Program-made: the position numbers and the translations under genes | Assembly (NCBI GenBank): GCA_045603745.1 | Contig: JAZUMQ010000003.1 | Location: 1 to 64,000, forward strand | DNA: 64,000 nucleotides | Origin: RGIG995 sp045603745 | Lineage (GTDB): Bacteria > Bacillota > Clostridia > Oscillospirales > UBA644 | Direction of reading: 5' to 3' | Part shown: in pieces, positions 15,540-23,416 of the stretch | How positions within the stretch are numbered: position 1 is the first letter of the stretch | Layout of the letters: the number at the start of each line of letters is the position of its first letter | Notes under the pieces: model-generated | Seen by the model: only the letters and a program-made list of their open reading frames with translations | Told to the model about the DNA's origin: nothing | Database searches by the model: none

Positions 15540-16097
15540 TTGAGCGCACCCTTATCACTTCATCAAATCAAAGTTCTGATTCTCTATACCGTAGAGGGAA
15601 CGCCGGGCCCCGTTCCCCGACACGTGATCGAGACGTCCCTTGCCCTGACTGATGCCAATATTTTTGCCATTCAAGAGGCATTGCACGATCTGATCGAAAA
15701 TGAAAACCTGACCCAAAGAAACGACGAGAACGAAATCCCTTACCTGTTCTTGACGTCTCAAGGAAAAATCGTCATTGAACCGCTGAAAAAGGACGTACCT
15801 CTTTCCTATCGGGAAAAGGCGTTGGCATATGCGGCGGCGGAAATGTCGAAATTACGGACGGAGATCGGCGTGGAAGCAACCGTTTCCCCGGTGGAACACG
15901 GAAAAGACACCGAGTTTGCCTGCCATATCAATCTTTCCGACGAGGGAATCACCATGATGGGGCTGACTCTTTATTCTCCCAACAAATTACAGGCGGAAAT
16001 GATGGCAGAACGGTTCCGAAAGAACCCTTTGGAAATTTATCGCAAGGTTTTGCATATTATGACCGGCACCGACGAGCCGAATGACACGGAAAGGTAG
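15540..16097 (+). CDS. DUF4364 family protein (winged-helix-like)
   Basis: A 185-residue protein with TTG start at 15540 (GGGAGGTG 7 bases upstream). It matches the DUF4364 layout seen across Clostridia: an N-terminal winged-helix-like half (IKVLILYTVEG... to FLTSQGK) and a C-terminal half of mixed strands and helices. Many members sit near cell-division or housekeeping genes. A DNA-binding regulatory role is likely; its target is unknown. It is followed after 11 bases by a DivIVA-domain gene. Confidence 0.7.
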   Translation: MSAPLSLHQIKVLILYTVEGTPGPVPRHVIETSLALTDANIFAIQEALHDLIENENLTQRNDENEIPYLFLTSQGKIVIEPLKKDVPLSYREKALAYAAAEMSKLRTEIGVEATVSPVEHGKDTEFACHINLSDEGITMMGLTLYSPNKLQAEMMAERFRKNPLEIYRKVLHIMTGTDEPNDTER

Positions 16098-16108
16098 GAA
16101 ACAACGGA

Positions 16109-16903
16109 ATGAAAAACGATAAACTGTTCCGGGAGACCCCCTTCAACGGTTACAAACGAGATGACGTTCTGAATTATATTGACGCCGTGGATCGGGCACA
16201 CCGGGAAGCAATGGACGAGCTGAACGACCGAATCCTCGAATTGAACGAACAACTGGCGGAGGCAGCCCGCAAAAACGAAGCATTGGAAAAGGAATTGGAG
16301 ATCAAAACCGCCTTTGCCAGCGAAGCGGAAACTTTAAAAGATCAGTTGCAAGAAAAAGATGCTCAAATTGAAGAACTGATCGATCGTTGCCAGGAACTTT
16401 CGACCCAAACCGATGCGGTGGTTCAGAAGTGCGAAGAATTAACGGCTCAAATAGAAGCCGGAAAACAAGGATTTGCCTGCGAACGGTTACAGGACGGAGT
16501 TTGCACCGCAGTAACCGAAAAAGCGGAAAAAATCCTGAAGGAAGCGGAAGCCGAAGCGAACCGCAAGATCTCCGATGCGGAAGAACAGGCGTCCGGGATT
16601 CTGCTACGCGCACGAATCGATGCTCAATCCATGATTACCGAAGCGGAAGGTCAGACCGAAGCTTTGGCACAACAGGTTTCTGACGAAGCCCATGAGATCA
16701 TTACCATGACCGTAAGAGAGGCCAAAGAAATCATCAGTGCGGCAAAAGCACAAGGAAGTGTCATTCTTTCCGATTCTGCCCGCTCCATCGGTAAGATCAA
16801 AGGAAACCTTTCCTCCATGCAACTGGTGGTTAAAAATATAGAAAATGAACTGAAATCCGCAAAGGAATCCCTTTCGGACAACGTTTTGAAAAGAGAGGAT
16901 TGA
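16109..16903 (+). CDS. DivIVA-domain coiled-coil protein
   Basis: A 264-residue cytoplasmic protein. The first 40 residues (FRETPFNGYKRDDVLNYID) are the DivIVA/GpsB lipid-binding type N terminus; the rest is almost continuous coiled coil rich in Glu, Lys and Ala, with a Cys-containing break near residue 128 (FACERLQDG). DivIVA proteins mark curved membrane at poles and septa and recruit partners in division or sporulation. Longer than GpsB and with an atypical tail, so the specific role is open. Confidence 0.75.
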   Translation: MKNDKLFRETPFNGYKRDDVLNYIDAVDRAHREAMDELNDRILELNEQLAEAARKNEALEKELEIKTAFASEAETLKDQLQEKDAQIEELIDRCQELSTQTDAVVQKCEELTAQIEAGKQGFACERLQDGVCTAVTEKAEKILKEAEAEANRKISDAEEQASGILLRARIDAQSMITEAEGQTEALAQQVSDEAHEIITMTVREAKEIISAAKAQGSVILSDSARSIGKIKGNLSSMQLVVKNIENELKSAKESLSDNVLKRED

Positions 16904-16908
16904 TTTCT

Positions 16909-17016
16909 ATGAATAAAAAAACAAAACTTGCCGTTCGTATTATTTGCCTGATTCTTGCGGCGGCTATGGTAGTTTCCCTTGCCTATACCCTGTTCTACTT
17001 TATTTTCATGGTATAA
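16909..17016 (+). CDS. 35-residue single-helix membrane peptide
   Basis: ATG 16909 lies 6 bases after the DivIVA-like stop, with AGAGGA 9 bases upstream and a strong terminator 30 bases past the stop. The peptide has a basic start (MNKKTKLAVR) followed by one membrane helix (about 9-33) and no tail. The signals at both ends argue for a real gene, coexpressed with the DivIVA-domain protein. Function unknown; I do not recognise a family beyond a general likeness to small clostridial membrane peptides. Confidence 0.6.
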   Translation: MNKKTKLAVRIICLILAAAMVVSLAYTLFYFIFMV

Positions 17017-17044
17017 TTTTGGCAACGGAAAAGACGGAAAAGAA

Positions 17045-17076
17045 TGCTTTGCGAAGTGCAAAGCAGTCTTTTTTTT
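17045..17076 (+). terminator. Terminator of the DUF4364-divIVA-like operon
   Basis: TGCTTTGC (17045-17052) pairs with GCAAAGCA (17058-17065), followed by GTC and eight T. Confidence 0.85.
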
Positions 17077-17080
17077 ACGG

Positions 17081-17638
17081 TTAAAAGATTTTATTGACGC
17101 TTCCCTTGAACATGGTAATCTCGCCGGGAAGATCGCCATCGGAAGGAAGGGATTCATAAATTTTGAACCCGTTGCGTTCCAAAGCTTTTTTGGCGCGCTC
17201 ATTATAATCGAAAATTCCATAGGCAAAAAGATGGGAGCAGGACGTATTTTCAAAAGAAAAGCGGCACAAAAGTCCAATGGCACGGCTACCGTAGGTTTTC
17301 CCCCAAAACTCCGGTTCTCCGATCATAATATCCAACCGACGACAATCGGTGGAACTTCCCAGAGGCTCGGGAAATGGGGATTTTATGGGTTGTAAACGGC
17401 ATTCCCCAATCTCGTTGCCTTCCACAGAAATCATGAAACAATCGGCTTTTTGGGAGAGAGAGGCGTACATAGACGCGACTTCTTCTTCCGTATAGGGATC
17501 CACATCGCCCTCGCTGAAATGAAGAACATCGGGATCGGCATTCCATTTTGCCAACAGTGGAAGATCTTCATCGGTCATCGGGCGAAGGGTAACGATGCCG
17601 TCGGTAAAAGTTTTGGTATGGGGGCGAATTAGGGACAT
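17081..17638 (-). CDS. GNAT family acetyltransferase (RimJ/RimL type)
   Basis: A 185-residue acetyl-CoA-dependent N-acetyltransferase. The start TLRPMTDEDLPLLAKWNADP and the C-terminal DYNERAKKALERNGF (acetyl-CoA-binding helix and closing strand) are typical of the Acetyltransf_3 group. Acceptors in this group range from ribosomal protein N termini to aminoglycosides; EFWGKTYGSRAI is a variant of the pyrophosphate loop. The acceptor here is not predictable. It stands alone, bounded by terminators on both sides. Confidence 0.75.
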   Translation of the reverse strand: MSLIRPHTKTFTDGIVTLRPMTDEDLPLLAKWNADPDVLHFSEGDVDPYTEEEVASMYASLSQKADCFMISVEGNEIGECRLQPIKSPFPEPLGSSTDCRRLDIMIGEPEFWGKTYGSRAIGLLCRFSFENTSCSHLFAYGIFDYNERAKKALERNGFKIYESLPSDGDLPGEITMFKGSVNKIF

Positions 17639-17657
17639 AAAATTCTCCTTTTTGGGA

Positions 17658-17691
17658 AAAAATCCAAGGATCTTGTGATCCTTGGATTTTT
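17658..17691. terminator. Terminator between the 3D-domain gene and the acetyltransferase gene
   Basis: A perfect 15-bp stem (17658-17672 with 17677-17691) with A/T runs at both ends. It ends the upstream minus-strand 3D-domain gene. Confidence 0.85.
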
Positions 17692-17704
17692 GTTTACAAT
17701 CGAT

Positions 17705-18712
17705 TCAAGAGCCGGCACTGATGACATACACCGTTCCCTGCTGACGACCGAAATAAGAACAGTCGGTGCGGGAAGGCAAAAACACGTCAACGATATTGCC
17801 CTTGATGGCGCCACCGGTATCTTTGGCATAGCAATAACCGTAAATAAAGCCGTTATCCAGAACCACGTAGAGGTAGGAATGCATAGGAATTACCTTTGGA
17901 TCTACCGCAACGTATCCAACTTTGGCTTTTGCGCCGGAGGCTGTGAGGGAAGGACCGGATCTGTTGTAACTGTACGCGGTAAACTCACAATCCAACTTTT
18001 TGACGTAGTTGGTGGGAGCGCCGCCGCCCAGATTCAAAAGATGAGACGCATTCACATAGACGACCGCGTCCGTCGGCTCCTTAATTACCTTGGAAGAAAT
18101 TTTTGTGGTTTCAACGACTTCGCCGTTGACCAGCTTTTTCTTAACGGTAATTTCGCGGATACCGGGAGCTCCTACCGTATTCTTCAGCCGAGAAGCATAC
18201 TTATCCTTAAGGTTCTTGGGCAAAGAAGAAGATAAGGCATAGCTCATCAGGACTTGCTTCGTCTCAAATGGAATGGATTCCTGTACGGTCTCTTCCTTGT
18301 AGGTCACGCGACCTACTTCGACGGACATATCAGGCTGCAACTCCAGGGACAGGTCGTAATTGATCGTATCTTCCGCATTGAGATAAACGTCGTTGCGGTA
18401 AAGAAGGTCAAGGACGGTCTGTTGGTCTTCCTTGTCGTAGCAATGAGTATACTCTTTGCCATCGACTTTCAGGTGGACGAGATAGGAGTTATTTCCGCTG
18501 ACGACGATCTCTTCGGGTTCTTCGTCGTTAGAAAACCAGGTGATCTGTCCGAGCAAACCTTCGGAGGCGTCAGAGTTCTGTTCTGCCGCGAGCATCACGA
18601 TGCCGCAAACCAACATCAGAACCACCGTCGTTATCAGCGACACGAGAGAGATCAACACTCTCCGGTCGGACAGAACGGTTCGCCAACGAACGTTTCTGGG
18701 AATTATCTTCAT
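17705..18712 (-). CDS. Membrane-anchored G5/3D-domain cell-wall protein
   Basis: A 335-residue protein of the YabE/RpfB-like class. It has an N-terminal membrane helix (about 20-44), a DUF348-type segment (LVHLKVDGKEYTH), a G5-type domain (about 185-222, ITVKKKLVNGE) and a C-terminal 3D domain (about 240-333). The three Asp residues that name the 3D domain are visible in VAVDPKVIP, AKDTGG and VDVF. The 3D domain is the MltA-like lytic transglycosylase fold, so peptidoglycan cleavage outside the membrane is expected. It lies 205 bases downstream of rpsI, after a strongly structured leader. Confidence 0.85.
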   Translation of the reverse strand: MKIIPRNVRWRTVLSDRRVLISLVSLITTVVLMLVCGIVMLAAEQNSDASEGLLGQITWFSNDEEPEEIVVSGNNSYLVHLKVDGKEYTHCYDKEDQQTVLDLLYRNDVYLNAEDTINYDLSLELQPDMSVEVGRVTYKEETVQESIPFETKQVLMSYALSSSLPKNLKDKYASRLKNTVGAPGIREITVKKKLVNGEVVETTKISSKVIKEPTDAVVYVNASHLLNLGGGAPTNYVKKLDCEFTAYSYNRSGPSLTASGAKAKVGYVAVDPKVIPMHSYLYVVLDNGFIYGYCYAKDTGGAIKGNIVDVFLPSRTDCSYFGRQQGTVYVISAGS

Positions 18713-18917
18713 TGAAACACCACCGTAGTAATTGTTTTGTCACGATCTATATAAACCTGCCGGCCGGGAAACCGGCACGGACAGGGGTATAATCATTGCA
18801 ACCAGGTCGAAGGGCTTGGTCCAACCCAATTACTATGTATATGTACCGAAGATCGGTGGTATGATCCCGATACATTGCAGAAAGTATCTTACGATACCAG
18901 ATCCTCTGCGAGGATAA
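18713..18917 (-). other. Structured leader between rpsI and the 3D-domain gene
   Basis: The 205-base gap contains no gene but several short perfect stems (plus-strand coordinates): 18758-18763/18772-18777, 18845-18849/18853-18857, 18884-18888/18893-18897 and 18901-18906/18910-18915. The stem 18878-18882/18905-18909 encloses the third and excludes the last, so the first hairpin after rpsI has an alternative fold. No T run follows any stem. No riboswitch class that I know fits. Confidence 0.45.
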
Positions 18918-19322
18918 TCAGCGCTTGGAGAACTGAGGTGCGCGACGAGCAGCCTTCAAGCCGTACTTCTTTCTTTCCTTCATACGAGGATCACGGGTGA
19001 GAAGACCAGCCTTCTTAAGGGTAGCTTTGTAAGCTTCTGCATCGATCTTGACCATAGCGCGGGCAAGGCCGTGACGAATGGCGCCTGCCTGACCGGAAAC
19101 ACCGCCGCCTACAACCTTAACGACAAGGTCGAACTTACCGATGGTTTCGGTGAGAGCCATAGGCTGACGAACGATGAGTTTCAACGTTTCGAGACCGAAG
19201 TAATCATCGATGTCTCTGCCGTTGATGGTGATTTTGCCGGTACCTTCGTAAACGCGAACGCTGGCAACGGACTTCTTTCTTCTACCGGTACCGTACTGGT
19301 ACTCTTTTTTGGAAGTATACAT
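18918..19322 (-). CDS. rpsI: 30S ribosomal protein S9
   Basis: A 134-residue uS9. The GTGRRKKSVASVR start, the DYFGLETLKLIVRQP segment and the conserved C terminus KYGLKAARRAPQFSKR, whose tail contacts P-site tRNA, are intact. Start ATG 19322 is chosen because GGGGGA is 8 bases upstream; the earlier in-frame ATG at 19328 is too close. It is the second gene of the rplM-rpsI operon, 17 bases after rplM. Confidence 0.97.
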   Translation of the reverse strand: MYTSKKEYQYGTGRRKKSVASVRVYEGTGKITINGRDIDDYFGLETLKLIVRQPMALTETIGKFDLVVKVVGGGVSGQAGAIRHGLARAMVKIDAEAYKATLKKAGLLTRDPRMKERKKYGLKAARRAPQFSKR

Positions 19323-19339
19323 TCTCATTATCCCCCTAA

Positions 19340-19771
19340 TCAGTCAAGATTATAAACTTCGGGCTTTTGTGCCTGATGTTTGTGTTCGCTTCCACGGTAA
19401 ACTCTCAAACGAGTCATCGCATTCCGTCCGATGGTGGTAGCGGGAAGCATACCCTTAACGGCGCGTTCAAAAGCGAATTCGGGGTTTTCTTGCATCAAGG
19501 TCGCGTACTGAACTTCCTTCAGACCGCCAACCCAACCGGTGTGATGACGATAATACTTATCAGTCAACTTTTTGCCGGTGAGAATTACTTTTTCGGCGTT
19601 GAGGACGATAACGTGATCGCCGCAATCAACGTGAGGGGTGTAGGTGGGCTTATGTTTGCCCTTCAGGATTTTCGCCACTTCGCTAGCAACGCGGCCCAAG
19701 GGCTTGTTTGCAGCGTCGACGATGTACCATTTGCGATCCATTTCGGTCGCTTTCGCCATAAATGTTGCCAT
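19340..19771 (-). CDS. rplM: 50S ribosomal protein L13
   Basis: A 143-residue uL13 of normal length: RKWYIVDAANKPLGRVAS near the start, then KGMLPATTIGRNAMTRLRVY and SEHKHQAQKPE at the end. Start ATG 19771 has GGAGG 9 bases upstream; an ATG at 19780 abuts the ribosome binding site and is rejected. Its promoter at 19828-19856 gives a leader of about 50 bases, long enough for the L13-leader feedback element known in Firmicutes. Confidence 0.97.
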   Translation of the reverse strand: MATFMAKATEMDRKWYIVDAANKPLGRVASEVAKILKGKHKPTYTPHVDCGDHVIVLNAEKVILTGKKLTDKYYRHHTGWVGGLKEVQYATLMQENPEFAFERAVKGMLPATTIGRNAMTRLRVYRGSEHKHQAQKPEVYNLD

Positions 19772-19826
19772 GACTAGCATCCTCCGTAATCATTCTATGT
19801 CAGAATGGTATTTTTTTCAGCCTGAC
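19772..19826 (-). promoter_or_regulatory. rplM leader, possible L13 autoregulatory element
   Basis: The leader between the predicted start site and rplM contains GTCAG and CTGAC arms and a short repeat before the ribosome binding site. Firmicutes rplM leaders of similar length bind L13. I cannot verify the consensus by eye. Confidence 0.35.
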
Positions 19827-19827
19827 T

Positions 19828-19856
19828 ATTATATCACAAGAGGGTGAATTTGTCAA
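19828..19856 (-). promoter_or_regulatory. rplM-rpsI promoter
   Basis: TTGACA (19851-19856) and TATAAT (19828-19833) on the minus strand, 17 bases apart. Confidence 0.75.
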
Positions 19857-19896
19857 TAGTTTTTTGAAAATTTTTTAATTTACACATTCCGAACTT

Positions 19897-19938
19897 TGTT
19901 TTTCTTTCGTTTTCTTTGTTTTTCTTTCGTTTTCTTTA
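19897..19938. repeat. Two tandem copies of a 21-base T-rich unit
   Basis: A unit reading TTTGTTTTTCTTTCGTTTTC and one more T is repeated directly, ending on the rqcH stop codon. On the rqcH strand it is a purine-rich AAAGAAAACG tract with no hairpin. Confidence 0.6.
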
Positions 19939-21684
19939 ATCGCAATTCTTATTTTTCAATCGATTGCACAATGCACCATCGGGATTCACGTAGGCAGTGC
20001 GGTAGGTTTCGTAAACAACCATCCCCGGTTTTGCTCCGGCAGGTTTGCGAAGATTTCGCACTTCCGTATAATCCACGGCAACGTTATCCCCTTCCCGAAG
20101 ACTGCTATTGGTCGCGGCGATAATTGCCGCCTCGGTCATCGCTTCGTTGGTAGGTGATTTTCCGTCCAAAACAAGGATCGTATGGCTTCCGGGAGAATTC
20201 TTGACGTGGAACCAAATATCCCGACGGTCTGCGGTGTGCAAGGTCAAGGTATCGTTTTGGAGATTATTCCGCCCACACAAAACGGTATAACCGTCTGAGG
20301 TGGTATAACGTAAGGGTTTGGATTGTTCCCGATCTTTGCCCTGACGTTTGGAAGCGGCTTTCCGCAAATACCCCTGCCCTGCCAACTCCCGACGAAGGTC
20401 GGTCAATTCCGCCAATCCGGTAGCTCTGGTCAAAATATCAGAAACGGAATGCAGATACTCCAATTCGGAGACAGCCAGATCGATCTGTTCTTGAAGAACA
20501 TTTTTTGCCGTTTGCGCCTTTTTATATTTTTTGTAATAGATTTGAGCATTTCGGCTGGCAGACAGGGAGGGATCGAGGGGAATTTTCAGGTCTGCCGGAG
20601 GATCTTTGGAATAATCGGGAAGAACTACGGAAGATTCGTGCCCTTTGAATATATATAGGTTGGAAAGAATCAAATCACCGAAAATTTTAAATTCTTCTGC
20701 TCGGGCACTGTCTGCCAATTCGGCACGCTGAATTTCGATTTTTCGAGAAAGGCGGGCGATGGCGGTAGAGATTAATTTGGAAATATCCGCAGAATGGCGA
20801 CGAATATGCTCTATCGTATCTTTCTCGGAGTAATAGGCGTCCATAGCGGCAGAGCAAGTGTCGTAGGACTGGCAAGAATATGCCGAACCATATTGATTGA
20901 TGGGGAAACAATAAAAGTCTTTTGGGGTCTCCCCTTTCAAAGCCGTAGGCATATAGGATTTGGAAAGAATTTTTTCTTTTAAATTTGCTATCGCTTGGGA
21001 GAGAGCATCAACACCGCCTTGGGGTTGCAACGACAGATCGGCATCGCAAACACCGAATGCCTGATAGGAAAGTTCCCGGGAAAGGAGCGGAGAAAATCCC
21101 TCGAAACGGTTGGTTAAAAAGCGATCGGAACGCTCTTCTCCATCGGGAATGGGAAAGGTGTAATCGTCGAGAATTGAAATTTTATTCTGCGATGGGGGGA
21201 ATTCGTAGGTAACGCCGGGCAAAATTCTGCGAGGAGAGGAAGAAGAAAGATCCACCTGACGCAGAGCGTCAAAAATCTTTCCGTTTCCGTCGGTTAAGAT
21301 CAAATTGCTTGCCCGCCCCATGATTTCGATGATCAGGCGTTTTTCTACCGCTTCATAGAAATCGTTTTTACAATCGAACCGCAAAATCAAAACCCGCTCC
21401 AATCCCGGTTGTACCGCCTCGATCAGGCGGGCGGAGGCAAGGTGTTTTCGCAAAAGCATGCAAAAATTGGGAGCGTAAGCGGGATTTTCCTTAGGGTATC
21501 CGATCCATTGTACGCGGGGAGAAGTTGCGTTTGCCGACAAGAGCAACCGACGGTTCTCTCCTTTAGAATAGAAATATAAAACTACTTCGTCCCGCTCCGG
21601 TTGTGTGATACGATCCAGACGAGCCCCTGCGTGCTCCGACAGTTCGTCCCTCAGGGCGTGAAGCATAATTCCGTCAATAGGCAT
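19936..21684 (-). CDS. rqcH: RqcH (NEMF/Rqc2 family ribosome quality control factor)
   Basis: A 582-residue NFACT protein (often annotated fibronectin-binding protein). NFACT-N starts MPIDGIMLHALRDEL; two helical stretches form the central coiled coil (about 270-440), and the NFACT-R domain near the C terminus has DIWFHVKNSPGSH and DYTEVRNLRKPAGAKPG. RqcH recruits alanyl-tRNA to stalled 50S subunits and adds poly-Ala tails that mark aborted proteins for decay. It is last in the minus-strand run headed by the LamG gene. Confidence 0.9.
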   Translation of the reverse strand: MPIDGIMLHALRDELSEHAGARLDRITQPERDEVVLYFYSKGENRRLLLSANATSPRVQWIGYPKENPAYAPNFCMLLRKHLASARLIEAVQPGLERVLILRFDCKNDFYEAVEKRLIIEIMGRASNLILTDGNGKIFDALRQVDLSSSSPRRILPGVTYEFPPSQNKISILDDYTFPIPDGEERSDRFLTNRFEGFSPLLSRELSYQAFGVCDADLSLQPQGGVDALSQAIANLKEKILSKSYMPTALKGETPKDFYCFPINQYGSAYSCQSYDTCSAAMDAYYSEKDTIEHIRRHSADISKLISTAIARLSRKIEIQRAELADSARAEEFKIFGDLILSNLYIFKGHESSVVLPDYSKDPPADLKIPLDPSLSASRNAQIYYKKYKKAQTAKNVLQEQIDLAVSELEYLHSVSDILTRATGLAELTDLRRELAGQGYLRKAASKRQGKDREQSKPLRYTTSDGYTVLCGRNNLQNDTLTLHTADRRDIWFHVKNSPGSHTILVLDGKSPTNEAMTEAAIIAATNSSLREGDNVAVDYTEVRNLRKPAGAKPGMVVYETYRTAYVNPDGALCNRLKNKNCD

Positions 21685-21705
21685 AGAAAAACAGATTCCT
21701 CCGGA

Positions 21706-22464
21706 TTATACAGAAAGTACGGGGTTTTCAAAGGACGAATAGACGATCTCCAGATCGGGATCGGCTTCTTTCAACCATTGTTCCAGCACCGGAAGGACGA
21801 TGACTTCCGTGGCAAAGTGCCCGGCTTCAATGAGGTTGATCCCCGCTTGGGCGGCTTCGAGAAAATGATGGTATTTTGCCTCTCCGGTCAAGAGCGTATC
21901 AAACTCCGTTCCGACAAGAGACTCCCACATATCCCCTCCGGAACCGCTGCAAAGAGCGACTTTGTGCACCGGACGGCCACCGTCAGCATAGCGCAGGTTG
22001 TTGGCGTGAAGCGTTTCTTTGAGTTTTGCGGCGTATTCCGTCAAGGGCATTTCGGCAGGCAAAACTCCTTTTCGGCTGACAAAAGAAGGATCGTCACCGC
22101 TCCAGGGTTCAATGTCGGTTAGCCAAGCGGCTTTTGCCAAAACGTCGTTAACGCCCCCTTCTGCCATATCCAAATTGGTATGGGCGGCGACGGCGGCAAT
22201 TCCTTTTTCGATCAGGCGATAGACCCGATCGGCGGGAGAAAATGCCTTTTGCGCCGTAAAAAGTGCCGGGTGGTGAGTCAAGATCAAATCCACGTTCTGT
22301 GCCTCGGCTTCATCGATAACGGAATAGGTAATATCCAAAGAAAGCATGACCTTGCCAATCTCCCGATTCGGGTCTCCGCAAAGGATTCCGGCATTGTCAA
22401 AGGAAAGGGCGGTGGAAAAGGGGGCATGGCGGTCAAGAACCGAAACAAGGTCAATGAGTTTCAT
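21706..22464 (-). CDS. Nif3-like dinuclear metal-centre protein (YqfO type)
   Basis: A 252-residue DUF34/Nif3 protein. Metal-binding residues sit in ILTHHPALF, AAHTNLDMAEGGVND and the late GEAKYHHF and EAGHFATE blocks. It is the short form without the PII-like insert of B. subtilis YqfO. The biochemical role of the family is unsettled (metal insertion or hydrolase activities have been suggested). Its start overlaps the end of trmK by 14 bases, the same trmK-nif3 pairing as in many Firmicutes. Confidence 0.85.
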   Translation of the reverse strand: MKLIDLVSVLDRHAPFSTALSFDNAGILCGDPNREIGKVMLSLDITYSVIDEAEAQNVDLILTHHPALFTAQKAFSPADRVYRLIEKGIAAVAAHTNLDMAEGGVNDVLAKAAWLTDIEPWSGDDPSFVSRKGVLPAEMPLTEYAAKLKETLHANNLRYADGGRPVHKVALCSGSGGDMWESLVGTEFDTLLTGEAKYHHFLEAAQAGINLIEAGHFATEVIVLPVLEQWLKEADPDLEIVYSSFENPVLSV

Positions 22465-23161
22465 CGTACAATCTCCTTGAATAAGTTTGCCATAGGGTAT
22501 TCAGACGCTCAAACAGGTCTTCTTCAAAAGCTATGGCAGAGGAATCGGGCTGTTCTGCCCGGCGCAATCCCAACAGACGTTTCTGATGAGAAGAAAGCAA
22601 TTTTTCGATATAATCCAACGCATCGGGGGTACAATCCAAACGTTGCGGGATATAACAATCCGCATCGGTAAACTCTTCCGTCGGGGTCATGGCAACAGAA
22701 AGAAGAATATAACGTTTCTCCCCTTCCGTCACTGCCCGTTCCCGAAGAATGGAATATCCGTGCCGGAACAAAAAGCGACGAAGGACTTCCGGTTTGGTCA
22801 TGGGTTGCAGAATGATTTTTTCAGCGCACTGGGGGGGGCATTCGTAGAGAATTCGTGCAATAAGATCTCCTCCCATACCGGCAATGACAAGAGCGTCATA
22901 CTCCTGCGGTACGGCGTGAAGACCATCACTTCGGACAAGGGAAATCTGCTCCGAAAGGCCATATTTTTCGACGGCAGAGCGCGCCCGAAGAAGGGGGCCT
23001 TCGTTGACGTCGCAGGCAAAGGCTCGTTGACATTGCCCCGATTGAATCATAAAAACCGGGAGATGGGCGTGATCCGTGCCCACGTCAGCCAAGACGTTGC
23101 AAGGGCACGCGAACTCCGCCACGGAAAAAAGGCGTGGGGGCAGGGTTACAAATTCAGCCAT
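22451..23161 (-). CDS. trmK: tRNA (adenine-22-N1)-methyltransferase
   Basis: A 236-residue class I SAM methyltransferase of the TrmK family, which makes m1A22 in tRNA. The SAM motif is ADVGTDHAHLPVF (near residues 25-37), followed by ACDVNEGPL, and the family motif is VIAGMGGDLI; a C-terminal helical region ends the protein. Start ATG 23161 has GAGG upstream. It overlaps the Nif3-like gene, implying coupling. Confidence 0.9.
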   Translation of the reverse strand: MAEFVTLPPRLFSVAEFACPCNVLADVGTDHAHLPVFMIQSGQCQRAFACDVNEGPLLRARSAVEKYGLSEQISLVRSDGLHAVPQEYDALVIAGMGGDLIARILYECPPQCAEKIILQPMTKPEVLRRFLFRHGYSILRERAVTEGEKRYILLSVAMTPTEEFTDADCYIPQRLDCTPDALDYIEKLLSSHQKRLLGLRRAEQPDSSAIAFEEDLFERLNTLWQTYSRRLYDETH

Positions 23162-23196
23162 AATATCCTCAAAAAGGTCTGTTGTAATTCACCGCG

Positions 23197-23391
23197 TTAC
23201 GCTTCGATGGCGGCGTTGAGGGCTTCCACCACTTCGTCCACGTCCAGACCGTGTACGGTGCAAGCGTCGGCAATGGATTCTCCGCGGGCAGCCATACAAC
23301 CGATGCAGTGCATTCCGAAACGAAGCAAAACGTCGCCGGCTTCGGGATAGGTGCGAATAATGTCTCCGATAAGCATTTCTTTCGTAATCAT
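23197..23391 (-). CDS. DUF1858 redox-disulfide protein
   Basis: A 64-residue protein matching the DUF1858 (hybrid-cluster-associated disulfide) pattern: ITKEMLIGDIIRTYPEAGDV, then the redox pair GMHCIGCMA, and a helical tail. GGAGG is 9 bases before ATG 23391. The CxxC suggests a thiol-redox or cluster-delivery role; partner unknown. Lies between the PpiC lipoprotein gene and trmK. Confidence 0.8.
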   Translation of the reverse strand: MITKEMLIGDIIRTYPEAGDVLLRFGMHCIGCMAARGESIADACTVHGLDVDEVVEALNAAIEA

Positions 23392-23416
23392 GATAATATC
23401 CTCCAAATTAATTTTT

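Noticed and set aside
18713..18917. c-di-AMP (ydaO) or c-di-GMP riboswitch before the 3D-domain gene
   Set aside because: The GGGGUGAAUC and CCGUCAGCUAAC-type core motifs of ydaO and the GCAAAGC motif of the GEMM class are absent on either strand.
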